A DNA stretch of 64,000 bases from an uncultured Lachnospiraceae bacterium (GCA_910588655.1 CAJUPJ010000017.1:1-64000); one strand, 5' to 3'; positions 28,452 through 36,679 are shown, counted from the first letter of the stretch. Numbers and translations: made by a program. Notes: generated by a model not told the origin, from the letters alone.

Positions 28452-28538
28452 TTATCTTTTAAGTTCTTTCGTCCAGCCTTTAGCACTTTCTGAAAGAACA
28501 CCTATCTGCTCTATTATTTCATATTTAATATCTGCCAT
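28452..28538 (-). pseudogene. N-terminal fragment of a YdbC/PC4-like protein
   Basis: A 28-codon frame reads MADIKYEIIEQIGVLSESAK..GWTKELKR and stops. This matches the start of the YdbC/PC4-family single-stranded nucleic-acid-binding proteins, normally about 70-75 residues, so the C-terminal two thirds is missing. An AAGGAGG site is retained 10 bases before the ATG. The fragment ends just ahead of uvrB, and a deletion is the simplest reading. Family assignment is from memory of the N-terminal pattern. Confidence 0.6.
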
Positions 28539-28687
28539 ATCTGTAAATCCTCCTTGTCAGAACCAGCAATACCAAACTTATTCACAAAGTCATCATAACC
28601 ATTTATCCAGTCAAACTTTGTATCATTTGATACTACCTGGAAATGAAGTTCTCCGCAATGAATATTGCAGGTTTGCAAGCAATTCAT
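28514..28687 (-). CDS. Short unrecognised frame, possible gene remnant
   Basis: A 57-codon frame (starts MNCLQTCNIHCGELHFQ, contains FDWINGYDDFVNKFG) overlaps the start of the YdbC fragment. The translation looks protein-like rather than random, but I recognise no family and see no good ribosome site. It may be the tail of a deleted gene. Confidence 0.35.
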   Translation of the reverse strand: MNCLQTCNIHCGELHFQVVSNDTKFDWINGYDDFVNKFGIAGSDKEDLQIWQILNMK

Positions 28688-28725
28688 CTTTATTTTATAT
28701 CAAATTAACACCAGGCTTTACAAAC

Positions 28726-28941
28726 CTACACAGGCTGTTTTCCATACTTCTCTAAATAAGCCGTTGCCTGTTCCACAGCTTCCGCAATCCTGATTGCCAT
28801 AGAGCCGTCATCATAACTCTGGCACTCTAGCAGATAAATTTCATTTCCAAAAATGTCATTGATTACGGATATAAACAGTCTTTTGTGTTTACTTTTCATG
28901 GTTTTAAACACATTATCGTAATCAGATGTCTTTTTGGGCAT
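28726..28941 (-). pseudogene. Internally deleted Rpn/PD-(D/E)XK-type transposase-like protein
   Basis: The frame starts MPKKTSDYDNVFKTMKSKHK, runs to INDIFG, then jumps to NEIYLLECQSYDDGSMAIRIAE and AVEQATAYLEKYGKQPV in 71 residues. These blocks belong to a Lachnospiraceae family of Rpn-like nuclease proteins of about 300 residues, where they are not adjacent; the ECQS segment holds part of the nuclease core. At least two in-frame internal deletions are inferred. AAAGGA lies 9 bases before the ATG. Activity is unlikely. Confidence 0.65.
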
Positions 28942-29061
28942 TTTCTTTTGTCCTTTCACAATATTTCTCCAGCCTGGCAATAATAAAACCAGCCAATGCA
29001 ATATAAGATATATAGCCGCTTAATTCTAAAATTATTGTCTTTATAGTATAACACCATATAT

Positions 29062-29105
29062 AAAAAAAGTACAGAACAAGTGTTTAACTTGCTGTACTTT
29101 TTTAT
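29062..29105. terminator. Strong bidirectional terminator
   Basis: AAAAAAGTACAG pairs with CTGTACTTTTTT, with an inner CAAG/CTTG pair. It lies 68 bases downstream of the FlxA-like gene on the minus strand and also shields the Rpn remnant. Confidence 0.88.
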
Positions 29106-29172
29106 TATATAATTTCCAGTTATCCTTTTCCATCCCCACACAAACACAAAACAACTGTAATTATCTTATTTT

Positions 29173-29925
29173 TTATAATGAAATATCCACTGGTTTATAT
29201 GCAACAGGCGGCGGAGTTATGCCATCCTGTACACCACCGTTTACACTCCCTGCATTTTCTACATTATTATCTGTCCCTTTTGTTCTTTCTTCTTTTCCTT
29301 CCTCTTTCTTTTCTTCTGCTCCTTGCACATCTTTACCGCCTGGCTCTGCCTTTCCAGCTTCTTTCATTTCCTGGTTTGCATCTGCCAGTATACTTATCTG
29401 TGCAGAAGAGGCTTCTGTAGCTTTATTTTCAAGTTCTGCAATTGCTGCCTGCTTTGCTTCTATATTCCCTCCCTTGTCAAGTTTTATCTCTGTTTTCAGT
29501 ATATTTGCCATGTCTTTCATTTTTCCAGCAACATTTCCCTGTACTTTTGCATGCTTTATAGAAAAATCTGCTGAAAGCATTGCCTGCATGCCTGGCTGTG
29601 AGAAACCGTTTCTCTTTTCCTGTGGCTTTGGTTTCTGGTTCTGCTGCATGGTTAAATCCGCTTTCTGCGCCTGCTGTTTCCTCTGTTCAATCTGATGTTG
29701 CATTAACTGTTGCTGCAGCCTTGAAATTTCCTGTTGTATTTCCTGCCTTTTCTTCATTTTTTCTTCTAACGGCATTTTGTCATTAGAAGAAAGTTCCTGA
29801 AGCTGTTTCTGTGCATTTGCTATCTGTTTCTGGATACTTTTGCCTGTGGCATCCATCTGTATGCCTCCACCCTGGTATCCTTGTATACTATTGTTTGCAT
29901 TTGTAGCATTTCCAACTGTCATCAT
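29173..29925 (-). CDS. FlxA-like protein
   Basis: The 250-residue protein has a long coiled coil at about residues 28-95 (KQIANAQKQLQELSSNDKMPLEEKMKKRQEIQQEI in part), rich in Gln, Lys and Glu, which fits the FlxA-like family. The rest is low-complexity, with an acidic, Gly/Lys/Glu-rich stretch and a short proline-rich end. FlxA in E. coli is tied to flagellar class 3 expression, but its role is unknown. AAGGAGAG precedes a double ATG. No membrane or signal segment is seen. Confidence 0.7.
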   Translation of the reverse strand: MMTVGNATNANNSIQGYQGGGIQMDATGKSIQKQIANAQKQLQELSSNDKMPLEEKMKKRQEIQQEISRLQQQLMQHQIEQRKQQAQKADLTMQQNQKPKPQEKRNGFSQPGMQAMLSADFSIKHAKVQGNVAGKMKDMANILKTEIKLDKGGNIEAKQAAIAELENKATEASSAQISILADANQEMKEAGKAEPGGKDVQGAEEKKEEGKEERTKGTDNNVENAGSVNGGVQDGITPPPVAYKPVDISL

Positions 29926-30082
29926 AACTTTTCTCTCCTTCCGTTATCAATATATTGTCATTACAAATCTTTAAATATGGCAGCCCTGTGCCATTATTTA
30001 CTTTTTCGGAAGATGGTTCTGCAAACTAAAGCATCATTACGTGAAACGTCCTTTTTATGTTGTAAATTGTAAACCAGTCCTT

Positions 30083-31438
30083 TTATTCCGCCATTAACAT
30101 AATACAAAGACAGAATTCCCCATCACTTAATACAATATCTATATCACCAGAATATTTTCCTGCAATCCTGCGTATATTAGGCAGCCCATAACCATGACAT
30201 TCTTTTTCATCTTTAGATGTAAGCGGAAGCCCGTTTTCCTCATTCCAGTCCAGATTACCTTTAAAACTGTTTTTTACCTCTATCATATAGGCATTATTCC
30301 TGCGGTATGAAATAACAGATATACTTCCTGTACTTCCTATACTATCCCTATTATCCCTGTCTGTATTTTCTAAAGCGTTTTGTAAAGCATTATTTAATAT
30401 TATGCTTATATCAAATACATCAATCCCAGCCCCTTCAGGATAATAAAATTCTGAGCAGAAGCTAACCCCGGCTTTCCCTGCCTCTTCTTTTACCTCCTGT
30501 AAAATCACATCTGTTACAGGGTTTCCGCTTTTTATCCCTCCTGCTTCCATGTTAAGGTTATCTTTTAATTTTGCGCTGTAAGCTGCTGCCTCATGCGCTT
30601 TATTTCCAGCATAAAGCCTTTCAAGTACAAGTATATGGTTTGCCATATCATGCCTTATACTACGTATATCATTATAAAGGCTTTCCACATGTTTAATATG
30701 TTTCCTTATATTGCCTGCCTGGGCAGCAAGCAGCCCCGCCTGCATGTTTTCCTCCTGTTTTGTTTTAATATCATGGTATAATACAATAACCACTATAATT
30801 GTAATAACAGATGCAATACAATATAATAATACCATTGCATCATAAATATCCAGCTGCCTTCCAGCTTCAGCTATGGAAAAAATGCGGTAATAATATATAA
30901 TCTGGTATCCTGTTATTCCCATAAATAAAGGCATTGCCAGCATAAACAGTTCCTTTTTTGACATATCTGCATGTTTCTTCTTATAAACTTTTAAAATACA
31001 TAAACTTCCAGCCACTGTAAATAAAAGTTCCATAAAAATGTAAAATATACAGACTAAAATATATAAAAGCCCTGTATATTCTGTATGCCTTGCCATATAA
31101 TTAGTTTTTAAAATTAACTCATATAAATTATCATATAAAATTTCTGCTATTGCAGCAGCAAAACAGTTTAATGTAAAAAACACTTCCACAATAAATAATT
31201 TCTGGTTATAATTTTGTTTTTCCTTAAAACAAATAAAAATAAAAACAGCCACAATGCCAGTAATATACGCTGCACCAGCTTTAATAACCAAAGGCATAAA
31301 ATAAAGCACAGACATAATAAAACAATATAACATACTGGCATATAATGCTGTTTTTTTCTTTCTTAAATAGCGCCTGGCAAACCATCCAAAGCAGCATCCT
31401 CTTATAAATATTTCCGCACAAACTACAACATCCTGCAT
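30083..31438 (-). CDS. AgrC-type GHKL sensor histidine kinase
   Basis: The 451-residue protein has about six membrane helices in the first 225 residues, a coiled linker, the phosphoacceptor segment RHDMANH (His 263) and a GHKL ATPase domain with N-box (LNNALQNALENT, about 348-359) and G-box (HGYGLPNIRRI, about 415-425). It probably senses a peptide or membrane signal and phosphorylates the LytTR regulator next to it. No agrB or agrD was found nearby. It is the last gene of the CLC-GNAT-Nudix-NADAR run, with only one base between it and the regulator. Confidence 0.9.
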   Translation of the reverse strand: MQDVVVCAEIFIRGCCFGWFARRYLRKKKTALYASMLYCFIMSVLYFMPLVIKAGAAYITGIVAVFIFICFKEKQNYNQKLFIVEVFFTLNCFAAAIAEILYDNLYELILKTNYMARHTEYTGLLYILVCIFYIFMELLFTVAGSLCILKVYKKKHADMSKKELFMLAMPLFMGITGYQIIYYYRIFSIAEAGRQLDIYDAMVLLYCIASVITIIVVIVLYHDIKTKQEENMQAGLLAAQAGNIRKHIKHVESLYNDIRSIRHDMANHILVLERLYAGNKAHEAAAYSAKLKDNLNMEAGGIKSGNPVTDVILQEVKEEAGKAGVSFCSEFYYPEGAGIDVFDISIILNNALQNALENTDRDNRDSIGSTGSISVISYRRNNAYMIEVKNSFKGNLDWNEENGLPLTSKDEKECHGYGLPNIRRIAGKYSGDIDIVLSDGEFCLCIMLMAE

Positions 31439-31439
31439 T

Positions 31440-32159
31440 TTACCTGTTTCCTTTTCTATGGTTATGCCTTAAATAACACTGGACAAAATCTTTGTATTTC
31501 TGTTTTGCCATAAGCGCCTGTCCCCTTTTTAAGTAAATTACAGAAGAATTATATTTACTGATATAATCAAAATTTATAAGATATGCCCTGTGCGGACGGT
31601 AAAAACCATCTCCTGCCATCTTCTCTAAATCCTTCATCTTCCCATAATACTCTATATCTGACTCCATTGTATGCAGCAATATTTTGCGGTCAAATACTTC
31701 TGCATATACAATATCTTCAAAATTAACTGGAATATGCCCGCCATTAGTAGTAATTATAAGAGGAGGCAGTTCCCTTTTAATGTCTGTACCTGGTATTTCC
31801 ATTTCCCTGTACTGCTTTTCAGCATTTTGCAATACTTCCCTGAATTTTAAATCATCAAACGGTTTAACCAGGTAATGGAATGCACCTACATCAAAAGACT
31901 GGAATACATAATCCCCTGTTACAGTCACAAAGATTATAATTACCTTACTGCTTATCCTGCGCAATTCCCTGGCAGTCTGCATGCCATCTATGCCCGGCAT
32001 TTGTATATCAAGAAACAGGATGTCTGGAAGCATTAATGCATCCAGTACCTCCTGCCCTGATTTGTATAATATAATATTTGCTTCCGGGCAGGCAGTTTTT
32101 ACTTTATCTGCGATTAATTCCCTGGTTTCTTCCTGGTCATCACATATACCAACCTGCAA
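31440..32159 (-). CDS. LytTR-family response regulator
   Basis: The 239-residue protein has a receiver domain (acid pair CDD at 6-8, phosphoacceptor Asp 51 in LFLDIQMPG, Lys in YLVKPFDD) and a C-terminal LytTR DNA-binding domain (about 130-230, FYRPHRAYLINFDYISKYN). This is the AgrA/LytR layout. The start is TTG after GAGGGG. It is co-transcribed with the kinase downstream and the NADAR gene upstream (24 bases). Confidence 0.92.
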   Translation of the reverse strand: MQVGICDDQEETRELIADKVKTACPEANIILYKSGQEVLDALMLPDILFLDIQMPGIDGMQTARELRRISSKVIIIFVTVTGDYVFQSFDVGAFHYLVKPFDDLKFREVLQNAEKQYREMEIPGTDIKRELPPLIITTNGGHIPVNFEDIVYAEVFDRKILLHTMESDIEYYGKMKDLEKMAGDGFYRPHRAYLINFDYISKYNSSVIYLKRGQALMAKQKYKDFVQCYLRHNHRKGNR

Positions 32160-32183
32160 AACTACCCCTCATTTCTGTATTAG

Positions 32184-32681
32184 TTACTGCATATATTCAA
32201 TTTGCAGTTTTTTCCTGGCTTCCATTAGTGCAAAGCCCAATAAATTCTGCCCTTTCCATTTATTAATATCAAACCTGTTTTCATCCTTCATGCTAATTCC
32301 AATTCCCCATATCTTGTCCCTTACTGCACACTCCGCAAGTATGTGTTCTCCTGTTTCCAGAAGTAAATCCCTGATTTCCTTATTCTGCCTGAACTTTTCT
32401 AACAATCCGTTATAGACTATAATCTGCCTTGCACCATTCCATATGGTATCATTATATCCCTGGACTTCTCTTCCAAATGCCTTAATCTTTCCTGCATTAT
32501 CTGTCTGTAATATCTTGTCTGCTATAACATTATCCCCAAATAAAACTGCTTTCTGGTACATCATATACTGTTCCATTGAAGAAAAATTTACACCATCTGC
32601 CTTAAAACCTGACAAATACCAGTTACTTAAATATCCATTGTTTTCATCTGGGTTATGGAAACAAACAATTTTCTTATCCAT
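32184..32681 (-). CDS. NADAR-family protein (YbiA-like)
   Basis: The 165-residue protein has the NADAR pattern: GYLSNWYLSGFKADGVNFSS, EQYMMYQKAVLFGD, a central AFGREVQGY and a C-terminal IWGIGISMKDE ... NLLGFALMEARKKL. NADAR proteins cleave N-glycosidic bonds of ribosyl groups; studied members act on riboflavin intermediates or on ADP-ribosylated guanine. The adjacent Nudix gene would fit ADP-ribose disposal, but the substrate here is not known. Confidence 0.9.
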   Translation of the reverse strand: MDKKIVCFHNPDENNGYLSNWYLSGFKADGVNFSSMEQYMMYQKAVLFGDNVIADKILQTDNAGKIKAFGREVQGYNDTIWNGARQIIVYNGLLEKFRQNKEIRDLLLETGEHILAECAVRDKIWGIGISMKDENRFDINKWKGQNLLGFALMEARKKLQIEYMQ

Positions 32682-32707
32682 AAATATACACCCCCTGCTA
32701 TTATTCT

Positions 32708-33145
32708 CTATTTCTGGTTATCTTTTATCCATTTATTATACATCCTGACAAGATGTGGCTGTATTTCTGGATAAGTCCACTTATCTGCCAGGCTGTCCAT
32801 TAAAAATATCTTCTCAATTTCACTATGTAATTCACTTTCAAACTCTTTAATATCTGCAAAGTATAACATTCCAAACGTTTCTACACCATCAAAATTATAA
32901 TCTGCTGTAACGGAGTAAACGCAAATTGGCTCAATATCATACACAGTTGCACCCGTTTCTTCATAAAGTTCCCTTTTTGCCGTTTCTGCTATTTCTTCCC
33001 CTGCCTCCCTGTGCCCTCCTGGCAATTCATATGTATCCCTTTCCCTATGTTTGCAAAATACCCATTTGCCGCCTGACTTTGCTATTATAACCGCAAACTT
33101 CAGCAGGCTGTCATCAACACTTTCATAAAATTTTACTTCTGTCAT
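32708..33145 (-). CDS. Nudix hydrolase
   Basis: The 145-residue protein has a full Nudix box (GGHREAGEEIAETAKRELYE continuing ETGA, about residues 43-66). Nudix enzymes cut nucleoside diphosphates linked to another moiety, such as ADP-ribose or oxidised nucleotides. The sequence alone does not fix the substrate. It is the middle gene of the CLC-GNAT-Nudix-NADAR operon, 26 bases upstream of the NADAR start. GGAG precedes the ATG. Confidence 0.9.
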   Translation of the reverse strand: MTEVKFYESVDDSLLKFAVIIAKSGGKWVFCKHRERDTYELPGGHREAGEEIAETAKRELYEETGATVYDIEPICVYSVTADYNFDGVETFGMLYFADIKEFESELHSEIEKIFLMDSLADKWTYPEIQPHLVRMYNKWIKDNQK

Positions 33146-33172
33146 GTTATCACTCCATTCTAAATTATATTA

Positions 33173-33592
33173 CTAAATCTTTTTAACCAGGAACATTTCC
33201 ATCGGCTGTTTATATCCAGGAATATCCAGCACAAGGCAGCCTGCATCCTGGTATCCCAGCTTCCTGTAAAAATGCTGTGCACTTTCATCTGTCTGTGTTG
33301 AAGTCATCACCATTCCGTGCCCTTTAGATTTCATTTCCTGTTCCCAGTATAATAAAAGTTCTTTTCCAAATCCCTTTCCTTGCATATGCCAGTCTATAAA
33401 CAACATTGTGCAGAAAGGCAGGTTATCCCAGAAAAAATTATACCGCAGCAGCCCGGCAGGAATTTCTCCGTCTGACAGTATATAACCCATATGCCTGTTT
33501 ACCTTTTCTGTAAAACCTTCTTCTGGCAAATGCTTATCAAGGCTGTACCAGAACTGCCTGTCACTATTTACAACATATCTTATATCTGCCAT
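33173..33592 (-). CDS. GNAT-family N-acetyltransferase
   Basis: The 139-residue protein carries the GNAT acetyl-CoA loop (MQGKGFGKELLLYWEQEM) and a C-terminal AQHFYRKLGYQDAG motif. Acceptor unknown. The ATG at 33592 is preferred over two upstream starts that overlap or crowd the GGAGG site. It lies 40 bases after the CLC gene and 27 before the Nudix gene, so they are likely co-transcribed. Confidence 0.87.
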   Translation of the reverse strand: MADIRYVVNSDRQFWYSLDKHLPEEGFTEKVNRHMGYILSDGEIPAGLLRYNFFWDNLPFCTMLFIDWHMQGKGFGKELLLYWEQEMKSKGHGMVMTSTQTDESAQHFYRKLGYQDAGCLVLDIPGYKQPMEMFLVKKI

Positions 33593-33632
33593 AACACACA
33601 TCCCCTCCAATACATAATACAGTCTGTATGTA

Positions 33633-34901
33633 TTATTCTTTTGCTTTCCTGTTAATATATTCTGTTTTATATTTTGAATAAACTATTGTCTGGTCATGGT
33701 AAAGCCCGTAATATCCAGACATAAGGTAACTTACACTTATAGCAAGCAGGAAATATGGTACAGCCTCATACCCAAATAACTCAAAAGCAATAAGCATTGA
33801 TGTTATTGGACAGTTTGTCACACCACAGAATACAGCCGCCATTCCAGTTGCTGCACACATTGACGGGGAAATTCCTGCAATCTGCCCAAAAAGACAGCCA
33901 AATGTTGCACCTACAAAGAATGAAGGTACAATTTCACCACCTTTAAAACCAGCTTCAAGTGTTAATGCTGTAAAAACTATTTTCCATATAAATGCAGCAG
34001 GGTCTGTATTTCCTTTAACTGCTTCCTCTATTACAGGAACGCCTGCACCCATATAATCTGAGGTATGCAATATAATTGTAAGAATTATAATTACCAGGCT
34101 TGACACAACCACTCTGGCATAAGGGTTCTTTAACTTTTCCCTGTAAAAATCACCCAGGGAATGTAATGCTATACAGAATATTACACTTAGCCCTGCACAA
34201 AAAACCGCAAGAATAATTATTTTTATGCTTGAAACTACATGAAACCCAGGTACATCAAGTATTTTAAACACATCTGGTCCAATACCCATATGTACAGCAA
34301 CTTTTGAAGCCACAAGCGATGCAAATACACATGGCACAAGTGCAGCATAATACATAACCCCTACGCTTACTACTTCCATTGAAAATATTGCCGCTGCTAC
34401 AGGAGTACCAAACATTGCCGAAAATGCAGCACTCATGCCACACATAACAACTATCCTTTTATCCTTTTCATCGAATTTAAACCACCTGCCAAGCTGGTTT
34501 CCTATACTTCCTCCAAGCTGGAGCGCAGCCCCTTCCCTTCCTGCTGAACCGCCAAAAAGGTGTGTTATTATCGTAGACATAAATATAAGAGGCGCCATTT
34601 TAAATGGAAGTTCTGTTTCTGCATGTATTGTAGAAAGAACCATATTTGTCCCTTTATCATTCTTGTATTTAAAAATACTGTATAAAAATACAACCAGTAT
34701 GCCAGCCAATGGCAATAACAGTATTATTTCAGGGTTTTCTGTCCTGAAGTCTGTTACCTGGCGGAGGCAGAACGCAAAGAATGTACTAGAACCGCCTACC
34801 ACAAAACCAATAAAGACTGAAAAAACAGCCCATTTTGCAAATAATGTAAAATTCCTTGTAATCCTCCTTGCATAAAATTTATACATCTCCAAATATCTCA
34901 T
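33633..34901 (-). CDS. CLC-family anion transporter, possibly CLC-F type
   Basis: The 422-residue integral membrane protein has about ten hydrophobic segments. It has the CLC helix-start motif GGSAGREGAALQLGG with the gating glutamate. The canonical GSGIP selectivity motif is missing; at that place it reads GTNMVLSTIH. Together with THLFGGSAGREG this resembles the fluoride/proton antiporter branch (CLC-F). No fluoride riboswitch is seen upstream. ATG at 34901 follows GGAGG. It is the first gene of the operon ending in the LytTR/kinase pair. Confidence 0.85.
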   Translation of the reverse strand: MRYLEMYKFYARRITRNFTLFAKWAVFSVFIGFVVGGSSTFFAFCLRQVTDFRTENPEIILLLPLAGILVVFLYSIFKYKNDKGTNMVLSTIHAETELPFKMAPLIFMSTIITHLFGGSAGREGAALQLGGSIGNQLGRWFKFDEKDKRIVVMCGMSAAFSAMFGTPVAAAIFSMEVVSVGVMYYAALVPCVFASLVASKVAVHMGIGPDVFKILDVPGFHVVSSIKIIILAVFCAGLSVIFCIALHSLGDFYREKLKNPYARVVVSSLVIIILTIILHTSDYMGAGVPVIEEAVKGNTDPAAFIWKIVFTALTLEAGFKGGEIVPSFFVGATFGCLFGQIAGISPSMCAATGMAAVFCGVTNCPITSMLIAFELFGYEAVPYFLLAISVSYLMSGYYGLYHDQTIVYSKYKTEYINRKAKE

Positions 34902-34913
34902 AACTGCCTCCAT

Positions 34914-35209
34914 ATCTTATAATGCCTTTAATTTGCAATATATTATTTTATATAACTAAATGCTGCCCACAAATAATCCCCCATAATTCTGGTAAAATAT
35001 TTTCTACAGGCATCACATGCTTTTAAAGCAAACAAGCCCTGTATCTGCAAACCATATATATGTTTTATTATACATTAATAACAAAATCTCTGCAAATAAT
35101 TAATTCCTGTATGCCATAAACATTTCACACTTTTTTATATAATATGGATAAATTTCATTTATGTGGTAAAAAATTATATACTATAGACAATTATTGGAAT
35201 AATTTTCCG
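34914..35209. other. AT-rich intergenic region, CLC operon and perR divergent
   Basis: No gene is seen. It holds the leader of the minus-strand CLC operon, including a small GCTTTTAAAGC hairpin near 35020, and the region ahead of the perR promoter. I looked for a fluoride riboswitch and found none. Confidence 0.5.
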
Positions 35210-35238
35210 TTGACTTTAAATAAATATATATTTATAAT
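35210..35238 (+). promoter_or_regulatory. Sigma-A promoter of perR
   Basis: TTGACT (35210-35215) and TATAAT (35233-35238) are separated by 17 bases, 30 bases before the perR start codon. Confidence 0.8.
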
Positions 35239-35251
35239 AGTAACAATTACT
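35239..35251 (+). promoter_or_regulatory. PerR/Fur-type operator ahead of perR
   Basis: AGTAACAATTACT directly follows the -10 box. It differs at two positions from the AGTAATCATTACT palindrome ahead of the rubrerythrin gene, and resembles clostridial Fur/PerR boxes. Confidence 0.65.
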
Positions 35252-35267
35252 GATAAGGAGGTGTATA

Positions 35268-35657
35268 ATGCAAGCAGTACGATACAGCAGACAAAGGGAA
35301 GCAATAAAAAATTATCTTTTATCTACAACATCCCACCCTACTGCGGAAATGGTATATAATAATATAAGAAAAGAATTACCTAATATCAGCCTTGGCACAG
35401 TTTACCGTAATTTAAACTTTCTTGCTGATAATAATGAAGTGCTAAGGCTTAACTGCGGTGACGGATATGTACACTTTGACGGATGCACATACCCCCATAA
35501 CCACTTTTTCTGCCGCCAGTGCAGGTCATTATCAGATATAGAAATGGATTCAATTGAGCATATCGACAAAATTGCCAATGCCGGATTTAATGGAGTTATA
35601 GAAGGTCATACTGTTATATTTTATGGCATGTGCCATAACTGTTTAAAAACGCAGTAA
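35268..35657 (+). CDS. perR: Fur-family peroxide regulator, PerR-like
   Basis: The 129-residue protein has an N-terminal winged helix (TAEMVYNNIRKELPNISLGTVYRNLNFL), a His-rich metal site (FDGCTYPHNHFFCRQC) and a C-terminal HTVIFYGMCHNC. The two CxxC pairs form the structural zinc site. It probably represses oxidative-stress genes using Fe or Mn and is inactivated by peroxide. Proximity to reverse rubrerythrin and the shared operator favour PerR over Fur or Zur. AAGGAGG precedes the ATG. Confidence 0.88.
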   Translation: MQAVRYSRQREAIKNYLLSTTSHPTAEMVYNNIRKELPNISLGTVYRNLNFLADNNEVLRLNCGDGYVHFDGCTYPHNHFFCRQCRSLSDIEMDSIEHIDKIANAGFNGVIEGHTVIFYGMCHNCLKTQ

Positions 35658-35688
35658 AAAATTCCAGATAAAAAAATTTAAAAACATA

Positions 35689-35717
35689 TTGACAAGCAAT
35701 GTGTTTGATGATATTAT
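35689..35717 (+). promoter_or_regulatory. Sigma-A promoter of the rubrerythrin gene
   Basis: TTGACA (35689-35694) and TATTAT (35712-35717) are separated by 17 bases. Confidence 0.75.
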
Positions 35718-35729
35718 AAGCAAGAAATC

Positions 35730-35742
35730 AGTAATCATTACT
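35730..35742 (+). promoter_or_regulatory. PerR-type operator ahead of rubrerythrin
   Basis: AGTAATCATTACT is a perfect 13-base palindrome 12 bases after the -10 box. It closely matches the perR operator, so co-regulation by PerR is inferred. Confidence 0.68.
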
Positions 35743-35807
35743 ATTAATAAAAATTAATCAAGTATTTTCATCTACTTGAAATCATATAATAAAAAGGAGA
35801 TACTATT

Positions 35808-36350
35808 ATGGCAAAATATGTATGTACAGTATGCGGTTATGTTTATGAAGGAGATGCAGCTCCAGAAAAATGTCCTCAGTGTGGCGTTGGTGCGGATAAG
35901 TTCAAAAAGCAGGAAGGTGAGATGAGCTGGGCTGCTGAACATGTAGTAGGTGTTGCACAGGGTGTTGACGAAGAAATCCTCCAGGGACTCCGTGACAACT
36001 TTAACGGTGAATGTTCAGAAGTTGGAATGTATCTTGCAATGGCAAGAGTTGCACACCGTGAAGGTTATCCTGAGATTGGTCTTTACTGGGAAAAAGCAGC
36101 TTATGAAGAGGCTGAACATGCAGCTAAATTTGCTGAATTACTTGGTGAAGTTATTACAGACAGCACAAAGAAAAACCTTGAAATGCGTGTAGAAGCAGAA
36201 TGTGGCGCAACAGCAGGTAAAATGGCTATCGCTAAGAAAGCTAAAGAACTTGGCTTAGATGCAATCCATGATACTGTACATGAAATGGCAAGGGACGAGG
36301 CTAGACATGGAAAAGCATTCAAAGGACTTCTTGAGAGATACTTTGGTTAA
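35808..36350 (+). CDS. Reverse rubrerythrin (rubredoxin domain first)
   Basis: The 180-residue protein starts with a rubredoxin domain (CTVCGYVYEG and CPQCG, residues 5-27), followed by a ferritin-like di-iron domain with GECSEVGMYLAMARVA, EEAEHAAKF and DEARHGKAF. This domain order defines the reverse rubrerythrins of clostridia, which reduce peroxide and oxygen with NADH-derived electrons. It has its own promoter, PerR-like box, AAGGAG ribosome site and terminator. Codon use looks like a highly expressed gene. Confidence 0.95.
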   Translation: MAKYVCTVCGYVYEGDAAPEKCPQCGVGADKFKKQEGEMSWAAEHVVGVAQGVDEEILQGLRDNFNGECSEVGMYLAMARVAHREGYPEIGLYWEKAAYEEAEHAAKFAELLGEVITDSTKKNLEMRVEAECGATAGKMAIAKKAKELGLDAIHDTVHEMARDEARHGKAFKGLLERYFG

Positions 36351-36384
36351 TAGGAACTCTTGTTTTTAAAGAATTTTTAAGATT

Positions 36385-36421
36385 ACGGGAACAAACCATT
36401 TCTGGTTTGTTCCCGTTTTTT
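36385..36421 (+). terminator. Terminator of the rubrerythrin gene
   Basis: ACGGGAACAAACCA pairs perfectly with TGGTTTGTTCCCGT around a 4-base loop, followed by T6. Confidence 0.93.
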
Positions 36422-36531
36422 ACATCCTTATTCCACTATATTTCTTTGTTATAATATAATGCCTCTGCCTGTTTTATTTTCTACCGGAATGGTGTATAAT
36501 ATCTGTAAATAATGGAAAAGGAAGTGCAGCT

Positions 36532-36674
36532 ATGGACATTAAACAGCTTCAAAGACTATATAATGCTCCTGGTTCTAACATAAAATGGGCAAAACATTGT
36601 TTAGAAAGAATAGTTGCCTTATTTTTGGATATACTGAAATAAATAAAATATTGCATATTGTTGCCGGTTCAGAC
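36532..36674 (+). pseudogene. Decayed DUF4258-type toxin gene
   Basis: MDIKQLQRLYNAPGSNIKWA..KHCLER at the start, then CLIFGYTEINKILHIVAGSD in another frame, are the two ends of a DUF4258-type protein (HigB/RelE-like toxin class), normally near 100 residues. The middle has been deleted and the C-terminus is fused directly to the start of the next gene. The product should be inactive. Family assignment is by pattern. Confidence 0.6.
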
Positions 36675-36679
36675 GAATT

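Noticed and set aside
29926..29990. Sigma-28 promoter ahead of the FlxA-like gene
   Set aside because: TAAAG and a TTGATAA-like segment are present on the minus strand but the spacing is about 3 bases too long, so it was not listed.
34914..35209. Fluoride riboswitch ahead of the CLC gene
   Set aside because: The GGTGATGG and CTGATGA segments of the crcB motif could not be found together; only a vague TGATGCCTGTAG match exists.
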